The notes under the pieces are model-generated. The model did not search any database. It was not told the origin of the DNA and worked only from the letters and a program-made list of their open reading frames with translations. A stretch of 64,000 nucleotides of DNA, taken from positions 27,850,822-27,914,821 of the forward strand of contig OX421507.1 in NCBI GenBank assembly GCA_949126835.1. Direction: 5' to 3'. Of the stretch, positions 32,526-42,560 are shown one piece after another (position 1 is the first letter of the stretch; the number at the start of each line of letters is the position of its first letter). The position numbers and the translations under genes are program-made. The stretch comes from Anisus vortex. Taxonomy: Eukaryota > Mollusca > Gastropoda > Planorbidae.

Positions 32526-32865
32526 AAAATCTCTGTTAGGAGACCCATCTTTTCCAAGGTCCGAGGTTTTTTTTAGTTCTTTGTTTGCGTTTTTGTAACA
32601 AGTTTCTTTTTATATGGCTGGGTTGTTAGCCCTGCGCACAACCATATGGGGAGGATTCCCCTCTCAGCTTTCTGGATCACTGCCTATTTTTTCGGGTTAG
32701 GTTCCCTAGCCTTTGTGGATCCCTCCACTACCTGCAAGGCAGCAGGTTCCGATTTTGGTCCGCCCGGGTATTTGATTTCCCCGGTACCTACCATATCTGG
32801 TTGGCATTCCCCTATCCGCCACCTGGGGAGGCGCTCGATGGAAGATCAGAAACTCCACACGAGGA
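32526..32865 (-). other. 5' region of the RTE LINE
   Basis: GC-richer than its surroundings and bounded by the TSD at 32866. It contains no clear ORF1 domain. Short frames on both strands lack motifs. It presumably holds the internal promoter and leader of the LINE. Confidence 0.6.
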
Positions 32866-33077
32866 GATTTTATACAAAAGCTGCATAAAAACACATTTTT
32901 GAGTAATTTCTAAACATCAATTTAGCTTGCAAGTTTCGCAGCTATAAGTAAAGGCATTCAGCATTACAAATCAATAATAATCTAAAAACGACCTAGGACC
33001 CTTTTCTTCACATTTTTTTGCATTTATTGAAAAGTCAGTTTTACCGACTTCCGTACCGTTTCGTGGGGTTGCGTCAC

Positions 33078-33535
33078 AGCGGGGATTATTTATCACTTAT
33101 TAAGAGCCCTGGATAAATACTCTGCCGTTCATCTAAGCACCTTTAAATCTCCGTAGAGAGTGCAAAATGGGTCACCCGTTCCATCTTTTCGAATGCTGAC
33201 GAGACTGGGGCACTCCAACTGTCTCCTCCTCCTTCCAAAAGTGGCGACACGAAGTCGAAGCCAGGTTGGAACCTGGCAAAGTATGCCGAAAGGGGGCAGT
33301 GGCCAGTGTGGAATTCTGATATTATTATGATGGATTGTTCCAACCTGTTTAGACACCACCATGGGTCGCGCGGTTAGGGCAGATGCCGCCAGACCTCTCA
33401 ACCTCTATCACTTTTTCCCAACTCGTATGCCACTTCTACAGAACTGCATGCCATTATTAGTCCATTTTTCCTGAGGTCCTCGTTTCTTCGTATTAAATTT
33501 GTAGATTTAAGTTGTCCACTTTGTTTTAATTGCAG
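33078..33535. other. Unassigned, upstream of M13 exon
   Basis: Moderate-GC stretch at 33129-33400 with no recognised family, then a pyrimidine-rich approach (TTGTTTTAATTGCAG) to the exon at 33536. The short - strand frames here are not supported as genes. Confidence 0.5.
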
Positions 33536-33807
33536 ATCAATCAAAGACAAACAGAAAGGCAGAACGCGGCTAGAGAAGTTGCTGATATTTCTCGTGATTA
33601 CCTTATTGGTGGCTTTCATAACTGTTGTGGCTTTTTACGCAGTGGACAAAAAGATTGACAACTTTGAGTTTAGAAAACAACTGATACAAAAATCGGCTCC
33701 AAAGATAAACATCTTTAAGTCTAAAAAGCTACCGATAGCACTATGGGCTCCGAAGATCTTTGAGTCTAGCAAACAAACGATAGCAACATCGGCTCCAAAA
33801 GTAAAAG
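33536..33807 (+). CDS. M13 metalloprotease, exon: cytoplasmic tail, membrane anchor, stem
   Basis: Neprilysin/ECE family (M13) enzymes are type II membrane zinc endopeptidases that cleave small peptides outside the cell. This exon follows TTTTAATTGCAG and begins phase 1. It encodes a basic cytosolic segment ('SIKDKQKGRTRLEK'), a membrane span of about 22 residues ('LLIFLVITLLVAFITVVAF') and a lysine-rich stem. The positive-inside rule fits the type II topology. The stem contains about two and a half copies of a 17-residue motif around 'SAPKI..FKSKK', unusual for the family. It ends AAAAG|GTATAT in phase 1, and the split codon joins the next exon to give Glu. At least one upstream exon with the initiator Met was not found. 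Confidence 0.85.
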
Positions 33808-34009
33808 GTATATTTACTTTTTATACGTTCTATAAAGGTAGCTTGTTATATTCTAGTATTTTGTTCTATTTCTTGAGGCTTGTTATTATCTATTTTTAGT
33901 TCAATTAGCTGTTAATAGACTAGTTCTTTTTTTTAACATTCTCGTAGCTTGTTATAGTATAATGTTTCATTCTATTTTTAGAACGTGACATATTTATTTT
34001 CATGTTCTC

Positions 34010-34740
34010 TAATGTTAACTTGTTATATTCTAGTATTCTAATATACTCCTACAGTATCTTATATTCTATTATTTTAATATATTCCTATAGTTTCTTATAT
34101 TCTTTTATTCTAATATATTCTTACAGTTTCTTATATTCTAGTATTCTAATTTATTCCTATAGTTTCTTATCTTGTAGTATTTTAATATATTCCTATAATT
34201 TCTTATATTCTAGTATTCTATTATATTCCTATAGTTTCTTATATTCTAATATAATCCTATAGTTTTTTATATTCTAGTATTCTAATATATTCCTATAATT
34301 TCTTATATTCTATTATTCTATTATATTCCTATAGTTTCTTCTATTCTAAAATATTCCTTTAGTTTCTTATATTCTAATATATTCTTATAGTTTCTTATTT
34401 TCTAGTATTCTAATATATTCCTTTAGTTATTTATATTCTAATAATTCCTATAATTTCTTATATTCTATTATTCTAGTATATCCTATAGTTTCTTATATTC
34501 TAATATATTCCTTTAGTTTCTTATATTCTAATATATTCCTATAGTTTCTTATATTATAGTATTCTAATATATTCCTTTAGTTTCTTATATTCTAATATAT
34601 TCCTAAAATTTGTTATATTCTATTATTCTAGTATATTCCTATTGTTTCTTATATTCTAGTATTCTAATATATTCCTTTAGTTTCTTATATTCTAATATAT
34701 TCCTATAGTTTCTTATATTCTAGTATTTTGTTCTATTGTT
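34010..34740. repeat. AT-rich minisatellite in M13 intron
   Basis: Units of about 36 bp (TTTCTTATATTCTAGTATTC, TAATATATTCCTATAG), mixed with shorter 27-bp forms lacking the TAGTATTC part. About 23 units in all. An 86-codon frame through its start is a repeat artefact. Confidence 0.95.
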
Positions 34741-35360
34741 GTATTTTGTCTAATTCTGGTAGTTTTATTTTATCACTTCTGTATCTATGGGCCTGAACGC
34801 TGTCTAAGTCTGTAAACTTGCGGTACACTTACAATAAGAGCACGCCCGGTGTGCTACTGCATAATGCGGGACAGCCCTTGTTTTCGCGTTAGAGGATCAA
34901 TGGATCATTACACTACCAGGAGGCTCTGAGACTCGGTAGGGAGGAAGCAATGACAGTCCGTCTCAACTCCGCCCTGCGCATAGTCCTATAGTCTGGGATT
35001 CGTGCATATATACGAGCCAGCCAATGGGGAACTCTCCAGGTGGGGAAAGAAGGGTAGTGCATGCACTGCTAAGACAGTACCCTTTTTCACGCGGTACGCC
35101 ATCTTGGTATTGTGTTTTAAGTCACTTGTAGATCGGTAGTTTGTTATAAGCTTGTATTATGTCAAGTTCTGGCCTGTTTCTGGTTTGTCTTGGAAGTTTT
35201 CATTCATCAATTAGCACTGGAGAGCAATGTTCCACTAGGAACCTAATGAACTAAACTAAGCTATGCTAATACATTTTTTTTATTAATGTATTATCTAATT
35301 GTACAATGTTTTGTTTCATTTCTGTTTTTTTTATAGTTTTTTTTAATTAAATATGAATAT
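34741..35360. other. Intronic sequence, no feature recognised
   Basis: A GC-richer island (34790-35110) with a possible TATA-like GCATATATACGAGCC at 35003, then AT-rich DNA. It could belong to an LTR or another repeat but no boundary was found. No coding motif. Confidence 0.4.
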
Positions 35361-35820
35361 TGTTATGACCACAATCCCACAAGATGCACTCGTAGACGTC
35401 CAGGGTTGTCTGATTGTAGATCATATCATCCTTGCACCGTTTCTACTGTGGGGTCTGGGATCCTGACATTTTCTGTTTCCTATCATTCTTCCTTGAAATG
35501 ATATGATTTATTCCTTTGGCTGATATTATATTTTAATAATAGATGTAAAGAACACAACTGTTGGTACTTTAAACAATGAAACAAGTCCGTACTATAGATG
35601 CACATATATATATATGAATAATTTATTTCGTATAAAATAAGGCGATGAATAATAATTACCAATACTTACACTGAAGAAGACACAAGCGTAGCGTAGCTGC
35701 AAAAACTAAGCAGAAAACTGAAGTTCTAACACCGCAACATTCCCTTTTATTCTAAGTCTAGACGGGGGTTTGTGGAAAATGTATTCCATTAGGACGACAT
35801 GTGAGGAAAGAGTTGTGACA
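35361..35820 (+). repeat. Possible solo LTR
   Basis: Starts TGTTATGACC and ends GTTGTGACA (TG...CA, 460 bp), with termini resembling the - strand reading of the LTRs at 16042 and 21578 (TGTTAAAG...CTCGTGACA). The flanking five bases do not match (AATAT and ATGCC), so the call is weak. Confidence 0.3.
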
Positions 35821-36209
35821 ATGCCTTACTCTCTCTCTTGTAAATTAAGTTAATATATCCTATATCTTTCTTATTAATGGAACAATCTGATTCTAAAAAT
35901 TACAGTCAAATTCCAAGAATACGATCAATAGTTTAAAAAATCATATCAATATAAGGAGTCATCGAATAGTCTCGCCTTTAACAAGCAAATGAATTTTCTT
36001 GTAGAGAGGGGGGGGGGGACGCCATCGGCGAGCGACATGTCAATACACACATTAGTCCACGCCCAGAAATCAAGCGATTCAATTCCGATATCTGTTAAGG
36101 AGATCTCAACTAGTACCGCGAGTTAGCGAGACACACCTACACACACAAGGGATATCAATGTTGTCTAAATACGTCACAATATGTTAAAAAATTTTTTATT
36201 TATTGGCAG
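35821..36209. other. Intronic sequence, no feature recognised
   Basis: AT-rich with a G-run at 36010. It ends in the acceptor TTTATTTATTGGCAG of the short M13 exon. Confidence 0.5.
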
Positions 36210-36242
36210 AATACTGCTTGACCAAGGGATGCCTGCATGCAG
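36210..36242 (+). CDS. M13 metalloprotease, 33-bp microexon with first cysteines
   Basis: Bounded by ATTGGCAG and GCAG|GTAAAA. With the split codons it encodes 'EYCLTKGCLHA', the conserved C-x4-C at the start of the M13 ectodomain (usual pattern C-x-T-x-x-C-x-x-A-A). Both borders are phase 1, matching the exons on either side. Recognition rests on the perfect join to the next exon, whose first codons supply 'ASRIDSYIDY'. Confidence 0.87.
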
Positions 36243-36419
36243 GTAAAATTTAAGTTTATTGTGTTAACTTTAAACAATGACAGTAGTTTATAGACTAATA
36301 GGGATAGTATTGGTAGTACAATGCGTATGTTCTTTATCATACTTTATTTGACAATAAGTATAAGTAAGGCTCTCATTTTTGTAGATACAAATAATTATGG
36401 ATAGATTACTAGGTAGCCG

Positions 36420-36583
36420 ATTACTCGGGTTGAATCTTAGTGAAGGTTAGGATTTCTTCTTACTTCCGGTATGGAAGGTTTGTCCCTGAGTCTACCCAGC
36501 TATGAAATGTTCTGACATTTAAGTTGAGTAATAGTAAAGGCGGCTGCGGGCATTGTACTGGCCGATGTAATCCCCTCGTAATA
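36420..36583 (+). repeat. SINE, 5' part (split by a hAT MITE)
   Basis: GGGTTGAATCTTAGTGAAGG (B-box remnant), GAGTCTACCCAGCTATGAAA and GGCATTGTACTGGCCGATGT. The body resumes at 36786 with GTGGCCACAGAAACTGGTGAAC after the hAT insertion and runs to about 36850. Confidence 0.65.
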
Positions 36584-36783
36584 TGATCGCTAACCCTTTA
36601 ATAATAGTGTGTCGAAGTAAGATTTCTAACGCACGCGGCGTTCCAACAGCCTAAAGGTTATTCTGCTCTTTTTGCTCTGGCAATCACCTAATTGTGGAAT
36701 TCCTTTTTAGGGTCTTCAGTGTGCCATTAATAATGGCTCTGCGTGCCAAGTGTGGCAAGCGAGCAGAAGTCTGCCGACCCCTG
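36584..36783. mobile_element. hAT-type MITE inserted in a SINE
   Basis: Same family as 447-642 and 3912-4108. It contains TTTAATAATAGTGTGTCGAAG, GGCTCTGCGTGCCAAGTGTGG and the right terminus CTGCCGACCCCTG. The left terminus is degraded and no clean duplication was found. Confidence 0.65.
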
Positions 36784-36850
36784 CTATAAAATGAAGTGGC
36801 CACAGAAACTGGTGAACACTGCTTCACCGGCCCCATGGCTCCAATTAATC

Positions 36851-37413
36851 CAACGACATATATTAAATAAAAGAAATATTTATTTATACTTATATTTGTA
36901 TTTATTAAATATATATTTATTTATACTTAAATATTTTTTTTACTATAGGCCTATTATATTTATATTATAAGGTTAATAAACTAAAATATTTAATAGACTT
37001 ATAGTAATTTTGTGTAGAACGGTAAATAAATAATCATAATAAGTATAGGGCTATTTACATGGCACTGCCAACCAACACAATGAAAGCCCAGAGTGTATTT
37101 TACATTTAGCAACATAAACACGCATAGAGTACAAATATAATTATCTAGGTTAAAAAAGTAGGCCTGCATAGACTAGAAATTGTGTGAAATACACCAACGA
37201 ATTTAGAGTAAAATTTTACGAAAACAAACATAAGACAGAGCACAGAATGTATTATTTTCTTGGGCCTAAAATACAAGTAAAACAGGTGTCGAAAATGTTT
37301 AACGAAGTAATATGTTATTTTAAATTTCTTTTAAAATAATAATAAATGAAACACCGTTTTATTTCTATTGTAAATAAAACACTGTTATATTTCTACTGTA
37401 ACATTGTTTGCAG
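36851..37413. other. Intronic AT-rich sequence
   Basis: No repeat or coding motif was recognised. Ends in the acceptor AACATTGTTTGCAG. Confidence 0.5.
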
Positions 37414-37575
37414 CCAGCAGGATAGACAGCTATATTGATTACACTGTCAACCCTTGTGATGATTTTTATAAGTTTGCCTGTGGACGCTGGATGAAAGAAA
37501 ACATCATCCCTGATGACGAGACTTCTCTGGACATGTTTGGTATCCTGCAAGACAAGTCGACCAACAGACTGAAAG
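37414..37575 (+). CDS. M13 metalloprotease, exon with NPCDDFYKFACG motif
   Basis: 162 bp between GTTTGCAG and AAAG|GTACGA, phase 1 at both ends. It encodes 'SRIDSYIDYTVNPCDDFYKF', then 'ACGRWMKENIIPDDETSLDM' and 'FGILQDKSTNRLK'. The pattern D-P/N-P-C-D-D-F-Y-x-F-A-C-G-x-W is diagnostic of the M13 N-terminal domain, with the cysteines that pair in the ectodomain. The split G joins the next exon to give 'LKALLEEP'. This is the strongest single piece of host coding sequence in the window. Confidence 0.95.
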
Positions 37576-37639
37576 GTACGATGCTGTCGTTAAGTTTTAG
37601 AACAACGCGCACATTACAGATGCTGGTTCTATTAAAAGA

Positions 37640-37880
37640 AGAGTATTGTGTCCTACGCTCATTCGTGGTTTGAGTCTAGTCCTGTATTTCTCATATATTA
37701 GCATTTCTCATATATATATTGAAGTAATGTTATTTGTTTTCCTTGTATGTTGAGGTAACCCATTCCGCGCCCCTATGCCACTCGGGAAGAAAGTTTTTGT
37801 AGCTGCCTATGCATTTGTTCGAGCTTTTTTGCTAATGATTCAAAAGTTTTAAAAGAGTCTCCTTTTATGTTGTTACGTGT
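37640..37880 (-). repeat. LINE 3'-end fragment, family C, in M13 intron
   Basis: TCCTACGCTCATTCGTGGTT, ACCCATTCCGCGCCCCTATG and CCACTCGGGAAGAAAG match 39200-39330 (complement of the 'FFPSGIQAWNGL' codons). 5'-truncated. Confidence 0.7.
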
Positions 37881-38394
37881 ATATCATGTTGAAATTAAAA
37901 ATATTTTTTTATATTGCATTTGGAATTAATTGCCTGGCTAGTTCATGTAAAATTATTTATTCATATTTAATTTTGGAGCATATATTAATTGCGTAGATAT
38001 TGATTAATTATGACGCTAAAACAGCGATATGCTTTTGCGTAGTCTCTACAACTTTCTAGTTCGCATTTTCTTTTGCATTCTGAAAACTTGGGGAAAATCA
38101 ACACTAGTACTTTCTGCATCGAAATATTTATTATATATAAGTATATAAGCCAATCAGAGGTTTCGTTAGGTTTTCATTGATTTTTGATTAGCTTTAACGA
38201 AGCGACTTATTAGTTTCCAGTAGTAGTTGAATATTATTATTATATACACGTTTTGTAACAAAGTACTTGAATAATAAAAATATAGATGTATGCTTTGGTT
38301 CCATTCATTCCATTTATATTAATTATGCATTTCTAAGAAAAAAAAACTTTAAGAGAAAACAATTGTTTCTGATTACCGTTTACAGTTTTATGGG
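37881..38394. other. Intronic AT-rich sequence
   Basis: No repeat or coding motif was recognised. Confidence 0.5.
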
Positions 38395-38650
38395 GAGGGG
38401 GGGGACTCGGTGGCTGTGCGGCAGCGGGTTCGACGCCAGGTGCATGCTAGGATTTTTTCCCGGGTCTGGAGGGTGTCCCTGAGCCTACCCAGATCTGATG
38501 GGTACCTGACCTTAGTTGGGGTAAAAGCAAAGGCGGCATTGCATAGTGCTAGCCACACAATCACCAAGTATGCCGTGGCCACTAAAACTGCTGAGCGCTG
38601 CTTCAGCAGCCCTATTGATAAATTTGGCCCGAGGGGATACTCTCACTGCC
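38395..38650 (+). repeat. tRNA-derived SINE in M13 intron
   Basis: The most complete SINE copy: head GGACTCGGTGGCTGTGCGGC (A box) and GGGTTCGACGCCAGG (B box), body GGTGTCCCTGAGCCTACCCA, GATCTGATGGGTACCTGACC and TGCTAGCCACACAATCACC, and tail GGCCACTAAAACTGCTGAGC to GAGGGGATAC. Same orientation as the host gene. Confidence 0.8.
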
Positions 38651-39048
38651 ACTATTGCTGGTGTTATTGTCGTGACAGATGTGACATCTTTGGAGACGTT
38701 ATAATTGCTAAAAAGCCGACTTTTATTCTCTCTCCAAACAATAAATTATTCTAGCATGTCTATTACAAATAGTATGCAGATGCCAAGATATACATTCAGC
38801 TCATTTCACTTCACGTTCTCTAATATCAACGTCTATTCAACACTAAAATTCCAGATATCTAACAAAGATCTACCACTCTCTAAAATGATTCTCTTTCTGA
38901 CCGCCCGTCACACATTCCTCACTGGTCACACGGGCTGACCTCTACCGTGTTTGGTGTTGCACACCTTATCTAATTTATTTGTTAAGTGACAGATACCTTA
39001 CATTTTAAATTTAATGAAGAGCTGAGTGTAATTTTTTTTTTCTTTCAG

Positions 39049-39132
39049 CTTTATTAGAGGAACCAATTCGACCTGAGGAAATATCGAGTTTTAAAAAAGT
39101 AAAGACATTCTACACTTCTTGTGTTGACAAGG
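39049..39132 (+). CDS. M13 metalloprotease, exon with FYTSCVD
   Basis: 84 bp between TTCTTTCAG and AAGG|GTAAGA, phase 1 at both ends. It encodes 'ALLEEPIRPEEISSFKKVKT' and 'FYTSCVDK'. In M13 enzymes the segment following the CDDFY exon reads L-L-E-E... and K-x-F-Y-x-S/A-C-M/V-D/N, so order and spacing are as expected. The next exon (usually leading to G-W-P/N and later HExxH) was not found between 39133 and 64000. The gene is partial here. Confidence 0.93.
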
Positions 39133-39179
39133 GTAAGAAACACTTAACTTTACACTTATCTTCGTTTATATATTACAGA

Positions 39180-39424
39180 CGTCCCTTTTGTAGGGACGAT
39201 TATTGCGTCCTTCGCTCATCCGTGGTCTGAGTCTAGTCCTGCATTTTGACCAGTGTTTTAAATTATTGGTTTTCCTGATTCGTTCAGTTAACCCATTCCA
39301 TGCCTGTATGCCACTCGGGAAGAAAGAGTACTTATATGATAATATTCTCACAATAGGGAGAAGGAAAGTGTTATCGTCTGTATGCTTATAGGAGCATTGT
39401 AAAATATTGTTTATGTGTTGTATT
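39180..39424 (-). pseudogene. LINE C-terminus and 3' end, family C
   Basis: The - strand reads 'YKYSFFPSGIQAWNGLTERI' and 'CRTRLRPRMSEGRNNRPYKR', the carboxy end of a CR1/jockey-like polyprotein, then a stop and the tail. Compare the same 'YKYSFFPSAIRLWN' end in the LINE at 58014. It is the best preserved of five such tails in the window. Confidence 0.75.
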
Positions 39425-39813
39425 CAGGGCTGCGGAGTCGGTAGATAAATGTTCCGACTCCGACTCCTATTTTTTTTTACTTCCGACTCCGACTCCCCGA
39501 CTCCGACTCCTCTGTATTAATATGCGAATGTATTGTGTACATTCCTTGAAGGAAAGAAAGGCATCATACATCTACATGTCATTACCACAGGACTACTGGC
39601 TGGAAAGCCAACATTCTACTGTATTTAATTTTAAATAGTCATGGGCCCCATAAACTCTTGAAGGCCCCGGTACGGCATACCGGCTGTACCCCCCTCTCGT
39701 AGGGCCTTATCAGTAGAGGTGACGATCGGCGACTCCAAGGGGCAAACGGTTAATCCCTTACCAATGAGAGGCTAGGTTACATATGGGCGCTGCTTTCCCT
39801 GTAAAAGCAGAAC

Positions 39814-40281
39814 TGGGGATGTTAAAAACGATTAAAACCGGTTTAAAACCGGATTTCGGTTTCCCCCTAATGCAATGTCACAAGTCACATGCCGGAACAG
39901 CCCAATGTTCGTAGTTTTGTACGCATATTTGAAAAATACTTCAAAGTTAATTAGTGTTTGCATGGCATTCAAAGGGTTGATTTGTGTGAATACAATACAA
40001 TTTTGTACTCTTTACCATACAATTCTTTAGAACTAAAAAAATATCTGGGCTAATTGATTAAAACTGATATTAGCTTTTAATTTTTCAATAGTGATAATCA
40101 AATTACCGATTATCGTTGACCATAATATTAAGAAGCATATGAAGAGGCATATATTTATGGTAACTTGTAAAATAATGTGTTGAAAGATAATCAAAAGAAT
40201 GTGTGTTTAATAGTGCCGTTAATAATAAAGCACAGACACGGTGTTTTGAAAATTAAAACCGGTTTTCGTTTAACATCCCTA
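39814..40281. mobile_element. Nested hAT-type MITE, 468 bp, 8-bp TSD
   Basis: Termini TGGGGATGTTAAAAACG and CGTTTAACATCCCTA, flanked by AGCAGAAC at 39806-39813 and 40282-40289. The subterminal region carries AAACCGGTTTAAAACCGG. Confidence 0.88.
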
Positions 40282-40320
40282 AGCAGAACACAACACTATG
40301 AAAAGTATAAATATTGCCAC

Positions 40321-40673
40321 CAGGGCCGTATTTAGGATTATGGGGGCCCTATTCCTAAATGTATGTGGGGGCCCTGTTCCCAAATGTATGTGGGGCCCCT
40401 CGTGGTCTCGCCCTTCCTTCCACATAGGGCCTACCTCAGAAAAGGGTCGTTAATTCATATTAAATTATGTAAATTCATACATTTTATGTTGCACGTAGCT
40501 TGGTTAAACTGGAGCGCTTTAAATTGTATGGGAATAAATGAATTTTATTTTATTTTTTCAACGAAATATGGGGATGTCACTCAAACATTTCTTTTTGGGA
40601 TGTGTGGGGGCCCCTTTTATATAGGGGCCCCTGTTCCAATGGAACATGTAAAACATGCCTAAATACGCCACTG
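40321..40673. mobile_element. Nested hAT-type MITE, 353 bp, 8-bp TSD
   Basis: Termini CAGGGCCGTATTTAGG and CCTAAATACGCCACTG. Flanks ATTGCCAC (40313-40320) and ATTGCCGC (40674-40681) differ at one base. GGGGGCCCC-rich interior. Confidence 0.87.
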
Positions 40674-41345
40674 ATTGCCGCTCCTAATTGTGCCTTGCGT
40701 GCCTAGTCGTAAAGGCGGCATTTTTGTGTAGGCCTATTGAACGCAAATTACATTATGGAAAGAATCGTAAATGTGTAAAAGCCTCTCTAGGCCTCTAATA
40801 AAGGTATGCTTGTACACTAGTAGCTTAATTAAGATGCGTTTTATTTAGGACCTAGGCCTATAGCCTACTAAGCATTCCAAGAAAACAGCGGGTGCTATAT
40901 CCTAGCATTTGAAATCTTTACAAACAATGTGAATGGTAATTAGTCATTTGGGCACTTGTATAGCGTCATCAATATCTGCACCGAGCAGTCAATATGACGT
41001 TCAGTCTAATGACGCATTTCAAATTAGTTCAAAAGACTTTTTTGTGTGTGTCGACCCGCCATAGTATGACAATATGGATAAGATCTTGAGTAGGGATGGG
41101 GACTTAGAGGAAGAAACATATATTTTACTTTCTCATATCACTAATTTCTGTAGGCCTATTGATCGGTTGTTTAAAATAAATGAAGCCATGTCGGTGCATT
41201 ATTTGCCGAATCCGACTCGGACTCTAGGTACCCAAATTTCCACCGACTCCGACTCCTCGACTCCGACTCCACAGCCCTGGTTGTATTTCTAATTTAGAAT
41301 CTACTGTCTTGTTTAAACTACTTTACCATGTGCCAATTTCAAGTG

Positions 41346-41549
41346 TATCGATCGGCAACCTACGGCATGCGTGACACACTTGTCACGCAGGGCAAATTTC
41401 AATGGCACGCTGAAGACTCCCAAAAATAATATGAAATGTCCTCTATGAGAAATTGAGCGCTAAGGCAGGCTGACTTTTAGCTGTTAGCACAATTAATAAA
41501 TTAAACGATCCACTTTGGCACACAATTATCTAAAGGTTGCCGACCCCTG
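41346..41549. mobile_element. hAT-type MITE
   Basis: Same family as 3912-4108: GATCGGCAACCTACGGCATG at the left and GGTTGCCGACCCCTG at the right, with CACTTTGGCACACAATTATC inside. No clear 8-bp duplication, so it is older or its ends are damaged. Confidence 0.7.
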
Positions 41550-41956
41550 CGAATCTAGTGTTTGTAGGCATAGATATAATATAATATCGGGGTGACCGAT
41601 CTGAGATCGGTCTGAATAGTCTGAAATTAATAATAGAATTGTCAAGCATTATCATACTAATAATAATATTGTTAGAATATATGATGCATTTTATTTATGT
41701 AACATCAAAGATCTTTAAAACAAATAGAAATTGTAAATCTAGAATACATGTATATAATTAACTATTTACTTGGGGGGGGGGGAGGCATATTTAATCAGGT
41801 GTAGGCCTACAAATGCATTTTGTAGTCATGACTTCTTTTCCATTACAATTTATTTTTCTACAATATATTTTAATCTGCTTTAAAGGCTTTCAAAAAAAAA
41901 TTATTATTTAGTTATATCATTTAATAAATGCTGGTTGATAAGCTGTTATTAATTGA

Positions 41957-42560
41957 AAAAAAATTCATCTCCAGTGAGATTCTTTATGACTAATCAAGAT
42001 TGCATGTCATACTTATCAATGACTTTATAATGGTCATCAATGTGGCCAGTAAATTGAACGACTATATCATATAGTAAAGGTTAGTGTATCAATGCGATTG
42101 TTCACGAATAAACATGCAATGTAATGTGAAGTTTAGACAAATTATAAAAACATTAATTATAATAAAAAGAATGTCAAATTTAAATAAAGCAGCCACGAAT
42201 AAGAAGCTGCATATTTACATATCAATTTTACAGATAGGCTTCAGCAATATGTGAATATACAGTGAATACAAATTAAACCATATACATAATATATAGTTTG
42301 ATGTACGTCAATATCATAAATACATTATAATAGTATTATGTACTATTTAAAATTAATAATCATGATTTCATGATTGAATGGATATTTAAGTCGCTCGGTG
42401 ACGGCGTCACCGGAATCTAAGAAGTACATATTATGTACGTATTGTGGACTTTCAAATTCACCCATAACATTTGTCTTGGATGTACTGCAATATCCATCTT
42501 ATAGTAGCATTGTCCTGCTGCTATGAAGCTGTAGACTCGTGACTATTGATTGTCTGATCG
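41957..42560. other. AT-rich interval, no gene seen
   Basis: AT-rich sequence between the left arm and the Helitron relic. GACGGCGTCACCGGAATC near 42401 is the only GC-rich patch, and no coding motif was found. Confidence 0.45.

Larger units (their letters stand above)
29515..32865 (-). mobile_element. Full-length RTE-like LINE, 3351 bp, 11-bp TSD
   Basis: Flanked by GATTTTATACA at 29504-29514 and 32866-32876. On the - strand: a 340-bp 5' region, endonuclease, RT, a very short 3' untranslated region and a (GAT)n tail (29515-29527). The nearly absent 3' UTR and the simple-repeat tail are RTE-clade traits. The coding sequence needs two frame changes (between 31539 and 31495, and between 30800 and 30606), so this copy is probably inactive though young enough to keep its duplication. 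Confidence 0.85.
29113..33077. mobile_element. Short TIR transposon (about 600 bp) split by an RTE LINE
   Basis: Left end GTGATGCAACCCCACGGAAT (then GGTACTGAAGTCGG) and right end CCGACTTCCGTACCG, TTTCGTGGGGTTGCGTCAC are imperfect inverted repeats of about 38 bp. Without the 3.36-kb LINE insertion the element would be about 600 bp. AGCG occurs outside both ends and may be the target duplication, but this is weak. The superfamily was not identified. Confidence 0.65.
39425..41279. mobile_element. hAT element, 1855 bp, 8-bp TSD, with two nested hAT elements
   Basis: Ends CAGGGCTGCGGAGTCGG and CCGACTCCACAGCCCTG, flanked by GTTGTATT at 39417-39424 and 41280-41287. Subterminal (CCGACTCCGACTC) repeats occur at both ends. 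It is interrupted by the elements at 39814-40281 and 40321-40673, so the original length was about 1.0 kb. No transposase frame was found. Confidence 0.88.

Noticed and set aside
33129..33401. A - strand protein-coding exon of 60-90 codons
   Set aside because: No motif, splice-site pair or similarity was recognised, and overlapping frames are equally open.
34002..34262. Hydrophobic repeat protein (SFLYSSILIYS type)
   Set aside because: Artefact of the AT-rich intronic minisatellite. It looks like a membrane protein only because of AT-rich codons.
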